40,417 bases of DNA from positions 1 through 40,417 of the forward strand of contig JAZNLL010000116.1 of NCBI GenBank assembly GCA_045579045.1, in the 5' to 3' direction. Positions 24,729-33,155 of the stretch are shown piece by piece. The stretch comes from Avoscillospira sp045579045 (GTDB lineage: Bacteria > Bacillota > Clostridia > Oscillospirales > Oscillospiraceae). The notes under the pieces were generated by a model. It was not told the origin of the DNA. It made no database searches and saw only the letters and a list, made by a program, of their open reading frames with translations. Within the stretch, counting starts at the first letter, position 1. The number at the start of each line of letters is the position of its first letter. The position numbers were made by a program, and so were the translations under genes.

Positions 24729-26057
24729 TCAGTCTTCTTTGTCGCCTTTCTGGCGAATGGTCAGTTTCACGGGGGTTCCCATCAATCCGAACACAGCTCG
24801 GAGCTGGTTTTCCAGATATCTCTGATAAGAGAAATGGAACAGACGGGCATCATTGCAGAATACAACGAAATGCGGAGGCTTGACACCAACCTGCGTCATG
24901 TAGTAAATCTTCAGGCGGCGACCCTTATCACTGGGGGGCTGCACCCGTGCGGTGGCATCCTCCAGGATGTTGTTAAGCATACCTGTAGTGACACGCATAG
25001 CACTCATGGCAGCCACCTCATTGATGAGCTGATAGAGCTTGTCCACACGCTGACCGGTCAGCGCAGAAATGAACAGCACCGGCGCATAGGACATATAGCT
25101 CAGATCCCGACGGATCTCATCGGTCATCTTATCCATGGTGTTGGTTTCTTTTTCAATCAGATCCCACTTGTTCACCACAATAATACAGGCCTTACCGGCT
25201 TCGTGAGCCAAACCTGCGATCTTGGTATCCTGCTCTGTGACACCTTCATTGGCATCCACGAGAATCAAGCACACATCTGCACGGTCAATGGCAGAAATGG
25301 AACGGAGATTGGAATACTTTTCGATGGCATCATCCACTTTGGACTTCCGGCGCATACCGGCTGTATCGATAAAGCAGTATTTGCCAAACTGGTTTTCAAA
25401 GTTGGAGTCGATGGCATCCCGGGTAGTACCTGCCACATTGGAAACGATGACACGCTCCACACCCAAAATCTTATTCAGAAGACTGGACTTGCCCACATTA
25501 GGCTTGCCGATGATGGCAACCTTGATGCGATCTTCTTCCTCTTCTTCCTCGACAGGCTCCGGAAACAGCTCCACGCAGGCATCCAGCAGATCGCCTGTGC
25601 CGTGACCGTGGATGGCGGAAACCTCGATGGGATCACCCAAACCAAGGGCATAGAATTCATAGAAATCGGCATCCACCGCACCGATCTTGTCGCACTTGTT
25701 GACAGCGACAATGACCGGTTTCTTGGCCCGTTTGAGCATGGTGGCAACTTCGTTATCGGCAGCGGTCATACCGACCTTCACATCCGTGACCATAATGATC
25801 ACATCGGCCGTGGAAATGGCGATCTCCGCCTGACGGCGCATAAATTGCAGCATTTCATTCTCGGTGGTAGGTTCGATACCGCCGGTATCCACCAGCGTAA
25901 ATTCCCGTCCGTTCCATTCGCAGGTACCGTAAAGGCGGTCACGGGTGACACCGGGAGTATCCTCCACGATAGCCATACGGCGACCGGTCAGTTTATTGAA
26001 TAACATGGATTTGCCCACATTGGGGCGGCCTACGATGGCGACAATGGGCTTTGCCAT
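24729..26057 (-). CDS. der: Ribosome-assembly GTPase Der (EngA)
   Basis: 442 residues with two tandem GTPase domains and a C-terminal KH-like domain. Der helps assemble the 50S subunit. Domain 1: Walker A GRPNVGKS (10-17), DTPGVT, NKCD. Domain 2: GKPNVGKS (about 183-190), DTAGMRR, NKWD. The KH-like end has GRRLKIYYMTQVGVKPPHFVVFCND. An acidic linker (EEEEEED) joins the domains. AAGGAGGTG precedes the ATG at 26057. It is first in the der-plsY-gpsA unit. Confidence 0.98.
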   Translation of the reverse strand: MAKPIVAIVGRPNVGKSMLFNKLTGRRMAIVEDTPGVTRDRLYGTCEWNGREFTLVDTGGIEPTTENEMLQFMRRQAEIAISTADVIIMVTDVKVGMTAADNEVATMLKRAKKPVIVAVNKCDKIGAVDADFYEFYALGLGDPIEVSAIHGHGTGDLLDACVELFPEPVEEEEEEDRIKVAIIGKPNVGKSSLLNKILGVERVIVSNVAGTTRDAIDSNFENQFGKYCFIDTAGMRRKSKVDDAIEKYSNLRSISAIDRADVCLILVDANEGVTEQDTKIAGLAHEAGKACIIVVNKWDLIEKETNTMDKMTDEIRRDLSYMSYAPVLFISALTGQRVDKLYQLINEVAAMSAMRVTTGMLNNILEDATARVQPPSDKGRRLKIYYMTQVGVKPPHFVVFCNDARLFHFSYQRYLENQLRAVFGLMGTPVKLTIRQKGDKED

Positions 26058-26092
26058 GCAGACACCTCCTTGTGATCGTTCTTATCTGTTAG

Positions 26093-26121
26093 ATTCTACC
26101 CTAAAAGGAAGTAAAATACAA
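26093..26121 (-). promoter_or_regulatory. Candidate promoter of der-plsY-gpsA
   Basis: Read on minus: TTGTAT (26116-26121), 17-base spacer, TAGAAT (26093-26098). It lies downstream of the rpmF terminator and 36 bases before the der start. The -35 is weak. Confidence 0.45.
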
Positions 26122-26132
26122 GAATAAATTGA

Positions 26133-26166
26133 CAAAAAGAAAAGAAGAGAGCATAATGCCCTCTTC
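26133..26166 (-). terminator. Intrinsic terminator after rpmF
   Basis: On minus, a 9-bp stem with one G-U pair (26144-26152 with 26158-26166), a 5-base loop, then a T-rich run broken by one C. Confidence 0.85.
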
Positions 26167-26184
26167 TCACTTTCGTATCGCAAA

Positions 26185-26370
26185 TTACTCTGCCTCGACT
26201 GCGATGACTTCACGGCCATTGTAGGTACCGCAAGCCTTGCAGGCTCTGTGGGGCAGACGGGGCTCACCGCACTTGGGGCAAGCGACGACACCGGGGATCG
26301 CCAGCTTCCAGTGGGAGTTGCGTCTCTTATCTCTTCTTGCCTTGGAAACCTTTCTCTTGGGAACTGCCAT
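26185..26370 (-). CDS. rpmF: 50S ribosomal protein L32
   Basis: 61 residues starting MAVPKRKVSKARRDKRRN, the standard L32 N-terminus. CPKC and CKAC form a zinc ribbon. AAGGAGGTG lies before the ATG. It follows the DUF177/YceD gene by 42 bases, the very common yceD-rpmF pair of bacterial genomes, and has a terminator behind it. Confidence 0.98.
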   Translation of the reverse strand: MAVPKRKVSKARRDKRRNSHWKLAIPGVVACPKCGEPRLPHRACKACGTYNGREVIAVEAE

Positions 26371-26412
26371 TTGGGAACACCTCCTTGGTTGAAATGCCGC
26401 AGGGCATATTGT

Positions 26413-26913
26413 CTATTTGTTCAGTAACTGCTGAAGCACCGCCATTCTGGGGTCCGGCTCCGGCTTACAGCTGCAGGGGCCATGGTTCAGATCGGCGCCG
26501 CATCGGGGACATAAGCCCTGGCAGTCCTCGCTGCAAAGCAGCTTGCTGTCCATATTAAGGACAACAGCAGTGGTCAGAATGTCATCCAGGTCAGCCTGTG
26601 TGCCATTCAGCTCGAAAGTCCAGGGATCTTCAAAATCCTCATTTTCGAGCTTTGAGACCAGCACAGCCTCCAGCGAAACGGAAAAAACCCTTTCAAAGGG
26701 CTTGGCGCAGCGGTCACATTCTCCCTTCAGGCGCGTCGTGAGTTCGCCTGTGAGAACAAGGACACCGGCTGTATTGCGTACCTGACCAACGGCGTGGACA
26801 GGTTCGCACAGCGGGCGGCTGATGCCAAATTCCATCTGGCTCAAATCAAGGCTTGTTTCAAAGGGGACCACACCGCCGGGGCAATCCATAATTTTAGAAA
26901 GTCCTAACAGCAT
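26413..26913 (-). CDS. DUF177/YceD family protein
   Basis: 166 residues from the ATG at 26913, preceded by TTGGAGAGAGCT. An upstream in-frame ATG at 26940 lies almost at the predicted transcription start and lacks a ribosome site, so I rejected it. Conserved YceD features are GECDRCAKPFE and the C-terminal LCSEDCQGLCPRCGADLNHGPC, a cysteine-rich, probably metal-binding end. YceD proteins have been linked to 23S rRNA accumulation in plants and bacteria; their exact function is unsettled. It leads the two-gene unit with rpmF, which supports a ribosomal role. Confidence 0.93.
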   Translation of the reverse strand: MLLGLSKIMDCPGGVVPFETSLDLSQMEFGISRPLCEPVHAVGQVRNTAGVLVLTGELTTRLKGECDRCAKPFERVFSVSLEAVLVSKLENEDFEDPWTFELNGTQADLDDILTTAVVLNMDSKLLCSEDCQGLCPRCGADLNHGPCSCKPEPDPRMAVLQQLLNK

Positions 26914-26945
26914 AGCTCTCTCCAATCCATAATCGTGCATTTGCT

Positions 26946-26974
26946 ATTATATAAGAATAGATGCCCGTTGTCAA
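26946..26974 (-). promoter_or_regulatory. Perfect-consensus sigma-A promoter of DUF177-rpmF
   Basis: Read on minus: TTGACA (26969-26974), 17-base spacer, TATAAT (26946-26951). Both boxes match the consensus exactly, as expected for a ribosomal protein operon. Confidence 0.93.
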
Positions 26975-27030
26975 ATACTTTTTCCACAAAATTACGTAAA
27001 ATTTACCACATTCCTGCGGAACCAATCCTA

Positions 27031-27059
27031 TTGTCATTTCCCCTCGGATACTATATAAT
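27031..27059 (+). promoter_or_regulatory. Sigma-A promoter of the pseudouridine synthase gene
   Basis: TTGTCA (27031-27036), 17-base spacer, TATAAT (27054-27059). The ATG lies 35 bases downstream of the -10. Confidence 0.85.
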
Positions 27060-27094
27060 AATACGGTAAAAAATGCAAGAAAAAGGAGCCTGCC

Positions 27095-28048
27095 ATGAAG
27101 GAGTTTACCGTAGGCAAAAATGATGCCGGTCAGCGGCTGGACCGATTTGTATCCAAGACGGTTCCCCTACTGCCTGCTTCCCTGCTGCAAAAATATATCC
27201 GTCTGAAGCGAATCAAGGTCAATGGCAAAGGCTCCGTCCGTGATGCCAGACTGAACGCCGGAGATGTGCTGCAAATGTACATCAACGATGAATTCTTTGA
27301 TACCCCAAAGGAAGAAAATGCCTATCTGACGGTATCCACCCCGAAAATCCATATTGTCTATGAGGACGAAAACATCCTGCTGGCAGACAAGAAGCCGGGA
27401 CAGGCCGTCCATCCCCATGACGGTGCCGAATACGGCAAGACCCTCATCGACCATATCCAGGCCTACCTCTATGCCAAGGGTGAATGGAAGCCTCGGCAGG
27501 AAAACAGCTTTGCACCTGCCCTGTGCAACCGCATTGACCGCAATACCGGCGGCATCGTCATCGCTGCCAAGAACGCAGAAGCCCTGCGGATTCTCAACCA
27601 AAAGATCAAAGACCGGGAGCTGGATAAGCGATACCTGTGCATCGTCCACGGAACGCCCAAGCCCAGAGAAGGCACTTTGAAGGGTTACATATTCAAAGAT
27701 GCAGTCAAAAACCGGGTCTATGTCTCAGAGAAAAGCCAGCCCGGTGCCAAGACCTGCGCCACCAACTACCGCACCTTGCAAAGCAAAGACGGGCTCAGTC
27801 TGGTGGAATGTCAGCTCATCACCGGTCGTACCCATCAGATTCGTGCCCAGATGGCCCATGCCGGACACCCCCTGCTGGGCGACGGCAAATACGGCAAGCT
27901 GGATAAGCGCTATGACCGGAAATATCAGGCTCTTTATTCCTATAAACTTTTGTTTGATTTTCAGACAGACGGTGGGGTTCTCCAGTATCTCCACGGCAAA
28001 GAATTCCAGGTGGAGGATGTGGATTTTGTCCGGGAGTACTTCGGATAA
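27095..28048 (+). CDS. RluC/RluD-family pseudouridine synthase
   Basis: 317 residues. An N-terminal S4 RNA-binding domain (about 10-60, AGQRLDRFVSKTVPLLPASLLQKYIRLKRIKVNG) is followed by the catalytic domain with the aspartate in CNRIDRNTGGIV (about 145-156) and the motifs GRTHQIRAQMAHAGHPLLGDGKYG. These enzymes convert uridine to pseudouridine, usually in 23S rRNA. Which position this copy modifies cannot be told; the arrangement fits RluC/RluD rather than RsuA. AAAAGGAG precedes the ATG. It has its own promoter and is followed by the potABCD promoter; no clear terminator lies between. Confidence 0.94.
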   Translation: MKEFTVGKNDAGQRLDRFVSKTVPLLPASLLQKYIRLKRIKVNGKGSVRDARLNAGDVLQMYINDEFFDTPKEENAYLTVSTPKIHIVYEDENILLADKKPGQAVHPHDGAEYGKTLIDHIQAYLYAKGEWKPRQENSFAPALCNRIDRNTGGIVIAAKNAEALRILNQKIKDRELDKRYLCIVHGTPKPREGTLKGYIFKDAVKNRVYVSEKSQPGAKTCATNYRTLQSKDGLSLVECQLITGRTHQIRAQMAHAGHPLLGDGKYGKLDKRYDRKYQALYSYKLLFDFQTDGGVLQYLHGKEFQVEDVDFVREYFG

Positions 28049-28077
28049 AATATTCAGCGAAATAAATCGTCAAACCA

Positions 28078-28106
28078 TTGACATTCCAAGCGCCAACATA
28101 TATATT
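28078..28106 (+). promoter_or_regulatory. Sigma-A promoter of potABCD
   Basis: TTGACA (28078-28083, perfect), 17-base spacer, TATATT (28101-28106). A 6-bp hairpin (28119-28136) lies in the predicted leader, and the potA ribosome site GGGGGAGG is downstream. Confidence 0.82.
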
Positions 28107-28166
28107 GGAAGTAATATGCCGAAATGTGTCTTTCGGTGAAACTATCTGGGAAATGGGGGAGGATAC

Positions 28167-29285
28167 ATGGCAAAAGAGTTGATCCGTTTGACGGATCTTA
28201 CCATGGAATTTGACGGGGACAGAATCCTCGACAATATCAACCTTTATATCAACGATCACGAATTTCTCACATTGCTGGGACCCAGCGGCTGCGGTAAGAC
28301 CACGACCCTGCGGATCATCGGCGGTTTTTTGACGCCCACCTCCGGCGATGTGTTATTTGACGGCCAGCGCATCAACGATGTGCCGGCCTATAAACGGCAG
28401 ATCAATACCGTCTTCCAGCGGTATGCTCTGTTCCCCCATCTGGATGTGTACGATAATATCGCTTTCGGTCTGCGGATTGCCAAGCTGCCGGAGTTGGAAA
28501 TCGACCGCCGGGTGGAAGAAATGCTGGATATCGTCAGCCTTCGTGGCTTTGAAAATCGGAAAGTCCATCAGCTTTCCGGCGGTCAGCAGCAGCGTGTTGC
28601 CATTGCAAGAGCACTGGTCAACAAGCCCAAGGTTCTGCTTCTGGATGAACCTCTGGGCGCACTGGATCTGCGTCTGCGGAAGGATATGCAGAACGAACTG
28701 AAGCGTATCCAGCAGGAGACCAACATCACCTTCGTCTATGTTACCCACGATCAGGAAGAAGCCCTCTCCATGTCCGATACAGTGGTCGTCATGGACAAGG
28801 GTCATATCCAGCAGATCGGTACCCCCGAGGATATCTACAACGAGCCGAAAAATGCCTTTGTTGCTGACTTCATCGGCGAAAGTAACATTCTCGACGGCGT
28901 CATGATCGAAGACTACTGCGTGGAGTTCTTCGGTCGGAAATTCAAGTGCCTGGACAAGGGCTTTGCACCCAAGGAGCCTGTGGATGTGGTCATCCGTCCC
29001 GAGGACATTGACTTCGTGGACGCACAGGATGCCCATCTGTTCGGCACCGTCACCAGCATCACCTTCAAGGGTATGCAGTATGATATCATCGTGGATTTCA
29101 AGGGCTTCAAATGGCTCATCCAGACCACGGATCATCAGCCCGTTGGCAAACGGGTGGGCATCCGTCTGAACCCTGAGGATATCCATGTTATGAAGAAGAG
29201 TGAGTACTCCGGTCTCTTCGGCGATTACAGCTCCTACAGCGCCGAATATGACGAGATCGCGGAGGACAGCGAAGATGAAGAGTAA
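28167..29285 (+). CDS. potA: Spermidine/putrescine ABC transporter ATPase
   Basis: 372 residues, the ATP-hydrolysing subunit of polyamine import. Walker A GPSGCGKT (about 39-46), Q-loop in NTVFQRYALFPH, signature LSGGQQQR (about 135-142), Walker B VLLLDEPLGALD, and H-loop VTHDQEE. A C-terminal TOBE region (about 235-345) has DVVIRPEDIDFV. The last 20 residues are acidic (DEIAEDSEDEE). GGGGGAGG lies before the ATG. Its end overlaps potB by 11 bases. The order potA-B-C-D and the downstream genes support polyamine transport. Confidence 0.95.
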   Translation: MAKELIRLTDLTMEFDGDRILDNINLYINDHEFLTLLGPSGCGKTTTLRIIGGFLTPTSGDVLFDGQRINDVPAYKRQINTVFQRYALFPHLDVYDNIAFGLRIAKLPELEIDRRVEEMLDIVSLRGFENRKVHQLSGGQQQRVAIARALVNKPKVLLLDEPLGALDLRLRKDMQNELKRIQQETNITFVYVTHDQEEALSMSDTVVVMDKGHIQQIGTPEDIYNEPKNAFVADFIGESNILDGVMIEDYCVEFFGRKFKCLDKGFAPKEPVDVVIRPEDIDFVDAQDAHLFGTVTSITFKGMQYDIIVDFKGFKWLIQTTDHQPVGKRVGIRLNPEDIHVMKKSEYSGLFGDYSSYSAEYDEIAEDSEDEE

Positions 29286-30090
29286 GCGGCTTCTTGTGCC
29301 CTATGTGGCATGGATGACGGTCTTTACCCTCATCCCTCTGGGTGTGGTGGTCTACTACGCCTTTACAGATTCCATCACCGGTCAGTTCACCCTGATGAAC
29401 CTCAGTTCTCTGGGCAATTACCTGCCTATTTTCCTGCGGTCCATCTTCCTGGCACTGGCCTCTGCCGTGATCTGTCTGGTCATCGGTTATCCCGTGGCCT
29501 ATACCATTGCACAGGCAAAGCCCAAGAATCAGCGGCTGCTCTCCATGCTGGTCATGCTGCCCATGTGCATGAGCTTTTTGCTTCGCACTCTGGCTTGGGT
29601 CGCCATGCTGGAGGATACGGGCATCATCAACTCCCTTGTTACTTCTCTGGGATTGAAGCCCCTGCCTCTGATTCGCAACAACGGTGCTGTGATTCTCGGC
29701 ATGGTCTATAACTACCTGCCCTATATGATCACACCTTTGTATACGGTCATTATGAAGATCGATCACCGACTGGTGGAAGCCGCCCAGGATCTGGGCTGCG
29801 ACCATGCCCAGGTCTTTACCCGGGTGACCCTTCCCCTGTCTGTGCCCGGTATCATTTCCGGTATCACCATGGTCTTTGTGCCTGCCGTCTCCACCTTCTA
29901 TATTTCTCAGAAGCTGGGCAGCACCGGCACCACCATGATCGGCGATGTCATCGAAAGCCAGTTCAAAACTGCCTACAACCCCAATCTGGGCGCAGCCCTG
30001 AGCCTTGTGATGATGATTATGATCTTCGTCTGCATCGGCTTCATGAACCGCTTTACCGACGAGGATGAGGAAGGGGTGATGACGCCGTGA
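29275..30090 (+). CDS. potB: Spermidine/putrescine ABC permease
   Basis: 271 residues with six hydrophobic helices. The EAA loop that contacts PotA is visible as VEAAQDLGCDHAQVFTRVTLPLSVPGIISG (about 163-192). Start MKSKRLLVPYVAWMTVFTLIPL and the length match PotB. The ATG at 29275 lies inside the end of potA, nine bases after GGAGG; the frame runs further upstream but only as a shadow of potA. It overlaps potC by 4 bases. Confidence 0.95.
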   Translation: MKSKRLLVPYVAWMTVFTLIPLGVVVYYAFTDSITGQFTLMNLSSLGNYLPIFLRSIFLALASAVICLVIGYPVAYTIAQAKPKNQRLLSMLVMLPMCMSFLLRTLAWVAMLEDTGIINSLVTSLGLKPLPLIRNNGAVILGMVYNYLPYMITPLYTVIMKIDHRLVEAAQDLGCDHAQVFTRVTLPLSVPGIISGITMVFVPAVSTFYISQKLGSTGTTMIGDVIESQFKTAYNPNLGAALSLVMMIMIFVCIGFMNRFTDEDEEGVMTP

Positions 30091-30902
30091 GAAAATTCAG
30101 CCGTGTCTTTACCGTCTTGGTATTCCTGTTCCTCTATATCCCCATGATCGTGCTGGCAGTGGCCTCTTTCAACACCGGTAAGGACATTGCCGTGTTCGAA
30201 GGCTTCACCTTCCGCCAGTACGGAGAGCTGTTCCGGGACAAGGCTCTCCTTGCCCTGTTGGGCAACTCCGTCATCATCGCCATTATTTCCAGCTTTGTGG
30301 CAACGGTTCTGGGTACGGCAGCTGCTGTCGGTCTGCATAACTCCAGAGGCCGCCTCCGCAATGCGGTCATGACCCTGACCAACATCCCCATGACCAACCC
30401 GGATATCGTCACCGGTGTCTCTCTGGCGCTGCTCTTTGCCTTTGCCGGCACCATGCTCAAGCAGAAAGATATTCTGGGCTTCGGCACTTTGCTGATCGCC
30501 CATATCACCTTCAATCTGCCCTATGTTATTTTGTCGGTGCTGCCCAAACTGGCGCAGATGGACCCGGACTTGGAAGATGCCGCTCTGGATCTGGGCTGTA
30601 CACCCGCTATGGCTTTCTTCAAAGTCATTATCCACGACATTATGCCCGGTGTGATCTCCGGCTTCATGATGGCCTTCACCATGAGTCTGGATGATTTCGT
30701 CATCAGCTATTTCGTCACCGGTTCCAGCTTCATCACTTTGCCGGTGGAAATCTACAATTATACCAAAAAGCCCATCCATCCCAAGATCTACGCCCTGTTC
30801 ACTTTGATGTTCCTTGCCATCTTGGTCATCATGGTGGTCATGAATCTGCTGCAGGCCAAGGATGCAGGCCGCAAGATGAGAAAGCGGGGTGCCAGAGCAT
30901 GA
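30087..30902 (+). CDS. potC: Spermidine/putrescine ABC permease
   Basis: 271 residues with about six helices, starting at GTG 30087 in a GTGA overlap with potB. The EAA loop reads EDAALDLGCTPAMAFFKVIIHDIMPGVISG (about 161-190), followed by MAFTMSLDDFVISYFVTGS, a PotC hallmark. The C-terminus is basic (RKMRKRGARA). Together with PotB it forms the membrane channel. Its stop overlaps the potD start as ATGA. Confidence 0.95.
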   Translation: MRKFSRVFTVLVFLFLYIPMIVLAVASFNTGKDIAVFEGFTFRQYGELFRDKALLALLGNSVIIAIISSFVATVLGTAAAVGLHNSRGRLRNAVMTLTNIPMTNPDIVTGVSLALLFAFAGTMLKQKDILGFGTLLIAHITFNLPYVILSVLPKLAQMDPDLEDAALDLGCTPAMAFFKVIIHDIMPGVISGFMMAFTMSLDDFVISYFVTGSSFITLPVEIYNYTKKPIHPKIYALFTLMFLAILVIMVVMNLLQAKDAGRKMRKRGARA

Positions 30903-32095
30903 AGAAGTTTCTGATTTTGGCACTGGCTTTCGCTCTGCTGCTCCCCTGCTTGATTCTTCCCGCAGCCGCTGCTCCCAACGAGATCACCGTCTATAACTGG
31001 GGACAGTATATCTCTGACGGCTCCGACGGATATCTGGATGTGATCGCCGCTTTTGAAGAGGAGACCGGCATCAAGGTCCACTATCTGACCTATGAGAGCA
31101 ACGAGAGCATGTACACCAAGCTCAAAACCGGCGGCTCCACCTACGATGTGATCATCCCCTCCGATTACATGATCGGACGCCTCATCAACGAGGACATGCT
31201 GGAGGAACTGAACTTCGACAACATTCCCAATTATCAGTATGTGGATGAGACCTTTAAGAACCAGGCCTATGACCCGGAAAACAAGTTTTCTGTCCCCTAC
31301 ACCTGGGGCATGGTCGGTCTGATCTACAACACCAAGTATGTGGACGAGGCCGATGTGGGCGGCTGGGATCTGCTCTGGAACAGCAAGTATGCCGGTAAGA
31401 TTTTGATGTTCAACAACTGCCGGGATGCCTTCGCCATTGCAGAGTCCATGCTGGGCTACAGCCTCAACACAGAAGATCCCACGGAGCTTCGGAACTGTGC
31501 CGAGCTGCTGACCGATCAGAAGCCTCTGGTGCAGGAATATGTCATGGATCAGATCTACGCCAAGATGACCCGTGAGGAGGCATGGATCGCCCCCTACTAT
31601 GCAGGAGACTACCTGTATATGGTGGAGGAAAATCCCGACCTTGGCTTCTGTTTCCCGGAGGAAGGCTTCAATGTGTTCATTGATGCCGCCTGTATTCCCA
31701 AGGGCTGCACCAACAAGGAAGGCGCAGAAGCATTTATCAACTTCCTGTGCAGACCGGATATCTGCGGACAGAATTTGGAATATATCGGATATTCCGCTCC
31801 TGTCTCAGCCGCCAAGGAGCACATGGACCCGGAGGTCGCCAGCAGTCCCATCTCCTATCCCGATGAGGAAACTCTTTCCAGAAGCGAGAGCTTCAGTGCA
31901 TTGACCACCGAAGCCACACAGCTGATGGACAGTCTCTGGCTCTCCGTCAAGACTTCCGGCAACGAGATCACCGGATATCTCATCGCCACCGCCATTCTGG
32001 TGGCAGGCGCTGTGTTCCTCACCACATTTGTAAAGCTGCGCCGCCGTCGCCGTATGGCCCGGAGAGGCATCAGCAGAAGAATGAACGAAATCTAA
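30899..32095 (+). CDS. potD: Polyamine-binding protein PotD with C-terminal membrane anchor
   Basis: 398 residues. A signal peptide (MKKFLILALAFALLLPCLILPAAAAP) probably ends at AAAA|P; it contains a Cys but not in a lipobox position, so it looks like signal peptidase I type. The binding domain (about 27-350) shows ITVYNWGQYISDG, YDVIIPSDYMIGRL, VPYTWGMVGLIYN and FIDAACIPKGCTN, as in PotD/PotF. Unusually, residues about 358-380 (GYLIATAILVAGAVFLTTFVK) form a hydrophobic helix followed by RRRRRMARR. The protein is therefore probably held in the membrane by its C-terminus rather than by a lipid. A terminator follows. Confidence 0.93.
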   Translation: MKKFLILALAFALLLPCLILPAAAAPNEITVYNWGQYISDGSDGYLDVIAAFEEETGIKVHYLTYESNESMYTKLKTGGSTYDVIIPSDYMIGRLINEDMLEELNFDNIPNYQYVDETFKNQAYDPENKFSVPYTWGMVGLIYNTKYVDEADVGGWDLLWNSKYAGKILMFNNCRDAFAIAESMLGYSLNTEDPTELRNCAELLTDQKPLVQEYVMDQIYAKMTREEAWIAPYYAGDYLYMVEENPDLGFCFPEEGFNVFIDAACIPKGCTNKEGAEAFINFLCRPDICGQNLEYIGYSAPVSAAKEHMDPEVASSPISYPDEETLSRSESFSALTTEATQLMDSLWLSVKTSGNEITGYLIATAILVAGAVFLTTFVKLRRRRRMARRGISRRMNEI

Positions 32096-32096
32096 T

Positions 32097-32122
32097 AAAA
32101 ACCGCCCATCCGGGCGGTTTTT
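32097..32122. terminator. Bidirectional intrinsic terminator between potD and modC
   Basis: An 11-bp stem including A/T ends (32097-32107 with 32112-32122), a 4-base loop and T/A runs on both sides. The modC stop follows at 32124. Confidence 0.92.
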
Positions 32123-32123
32123 A

Positions 32124-33155
32124 TTATGCTTTCAGCAACAATATGGCATCAGAAGGAATATGAACATCCACTTCTTCTGCTTTTAACTTTTGCCATTGGT
32201 CTTTATCCAATTCCCATGCAATGGGCATTTTTCCTTCTTGGTATTCCAACATAATTGTAAAGGAAAATGGATTTTCGATCTCCTCCACCACACGGCAGCG
32301 GAGGGTGTTTTCTCCTTCTCCCGGTTGGATGTGGTGCATACGGATTCCCACATAGGCGGCATCTGTTTTGGGCACTTTCAAGGTAATACCCCAATCAGAA
32401 GCAAAGAGCGTATTTTCGTCTGTCCATTGGATTTCGGAGATATTCTTGCACCCTGTGAGAATTGCCCCGTTTCTGGATTTTGGAGACGCAAAAACAGATT
32501 TTTTCTCTCCTATTGCATCGATATTTCCATTTTCCAAAAGGGCGATGCTGTCTGCCATGCGATAGACTTCGTCCCGGTCATGGGAAACCAGCAGAACGGT
32601 TTTCCCAAACTGCCGCAGGGTCTGCCGCACCTCCTGTTCCAACCGGAACCGCAGGTGAGAATCCAAAGCAGAGAAGGGTTCATCCAGCATCAAAATGCTC
32701 GGTTTTGATGCCAAAACTCTTACTAAAGCCACCCTTTGCTGCTCTCCACCGGAGATTTCACGGGGATATTGGTCTAAAACGGCGGCTATTCCGAAAGTTT
32801 CTGCTATATTTTTTGCAAAAATTTTTCGTTTTTTTGCGTTTTTTTCCTGCATATAACCGGCTGCAATGTTCTCCAGAACCGTCATATGGGGAAACAGGGC
32901 ATAGTTCTGGAACAACAGACCTACTTTTCGCTTTTGGGGCGGCAGATTGATCCCCTGCTCCGAATCGAACAAGGTCACGCCGTCCAGAACGATTTTACCT
33001 TTGTCCGGTTTTTCAATTCCGGCAATACATTTAAGGGTCAGACTCTTGCCGCTGCCGGATGCACCCAGCAGCGCCAGAACTTCGTCTTCGGCCTGCAGTT
33101 TCACATTGAGGGAGAAGGAGCTGAAAGTCTTTTGGATATCCACATATAAAGACAC
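32124..33155 (-). CDS. modC: Molybdate ABC transporter ATPase (ModC-like)
   Basis: 343 residues from GTG 33155, preceded by AAAGGAGGGG. Walker A GASGSGKS (about 32-39), signature ISGGEQQR (about 130), Walker B ILMLDEPFSALD and H-loop LVSHDRDE. The C-terminal 110 residues (GIRMHHIQPGEGENTLRCRV...) form a degenerate TOBE-like regulatory region. It follows modB with no gap. It could also serve tungstate or sulfate, but the modA-like partner favours molybdate. Confidence 0.88.
   Translation of the reverse strand: MSLYVDIQKTFSSFSLNVKLQAEDEVLALLGASGSGKSLTLKCIAGIEKPDKGKIVLDGVTLFDSEQGINLPPQKRKVGLLFQNYALFPHMTVLENIAAGYMQEKNAKKRKIFAKNIAETFGIAAVLDQYPREISGGEQQRVALVRVLASKPSILMLDEPFSALDSHLRFRLEQEVRQTLRQFGKTVLLVSHDRDEVYRMADSIALLENGNIDAIGEKKSVFASPKSRNGAILTGCKNISEIQWTDENTLFASDWGITLKVPKTDAAYVGIRMHHIQPGEGENTLRCRVVEEIENPFSFTIMLEYQEGKMPIAWELDKDQWQKLKAEEVDVHIPSDAILLLKA

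Noticed and set aside
28119..28136. A 6-bp hairpin upstream of potA, considered as a terminator of the pseudouridine synthase gene
   Set aside because: It has no T-run and lies downstream of the potA promoter, so it belongs to the potA leader if anything.
29188..30923. Long minus-strand frames antisense to potB and potC
   Set aside because: Gln/His/Asp-rich shadows of well-supported permease genes.
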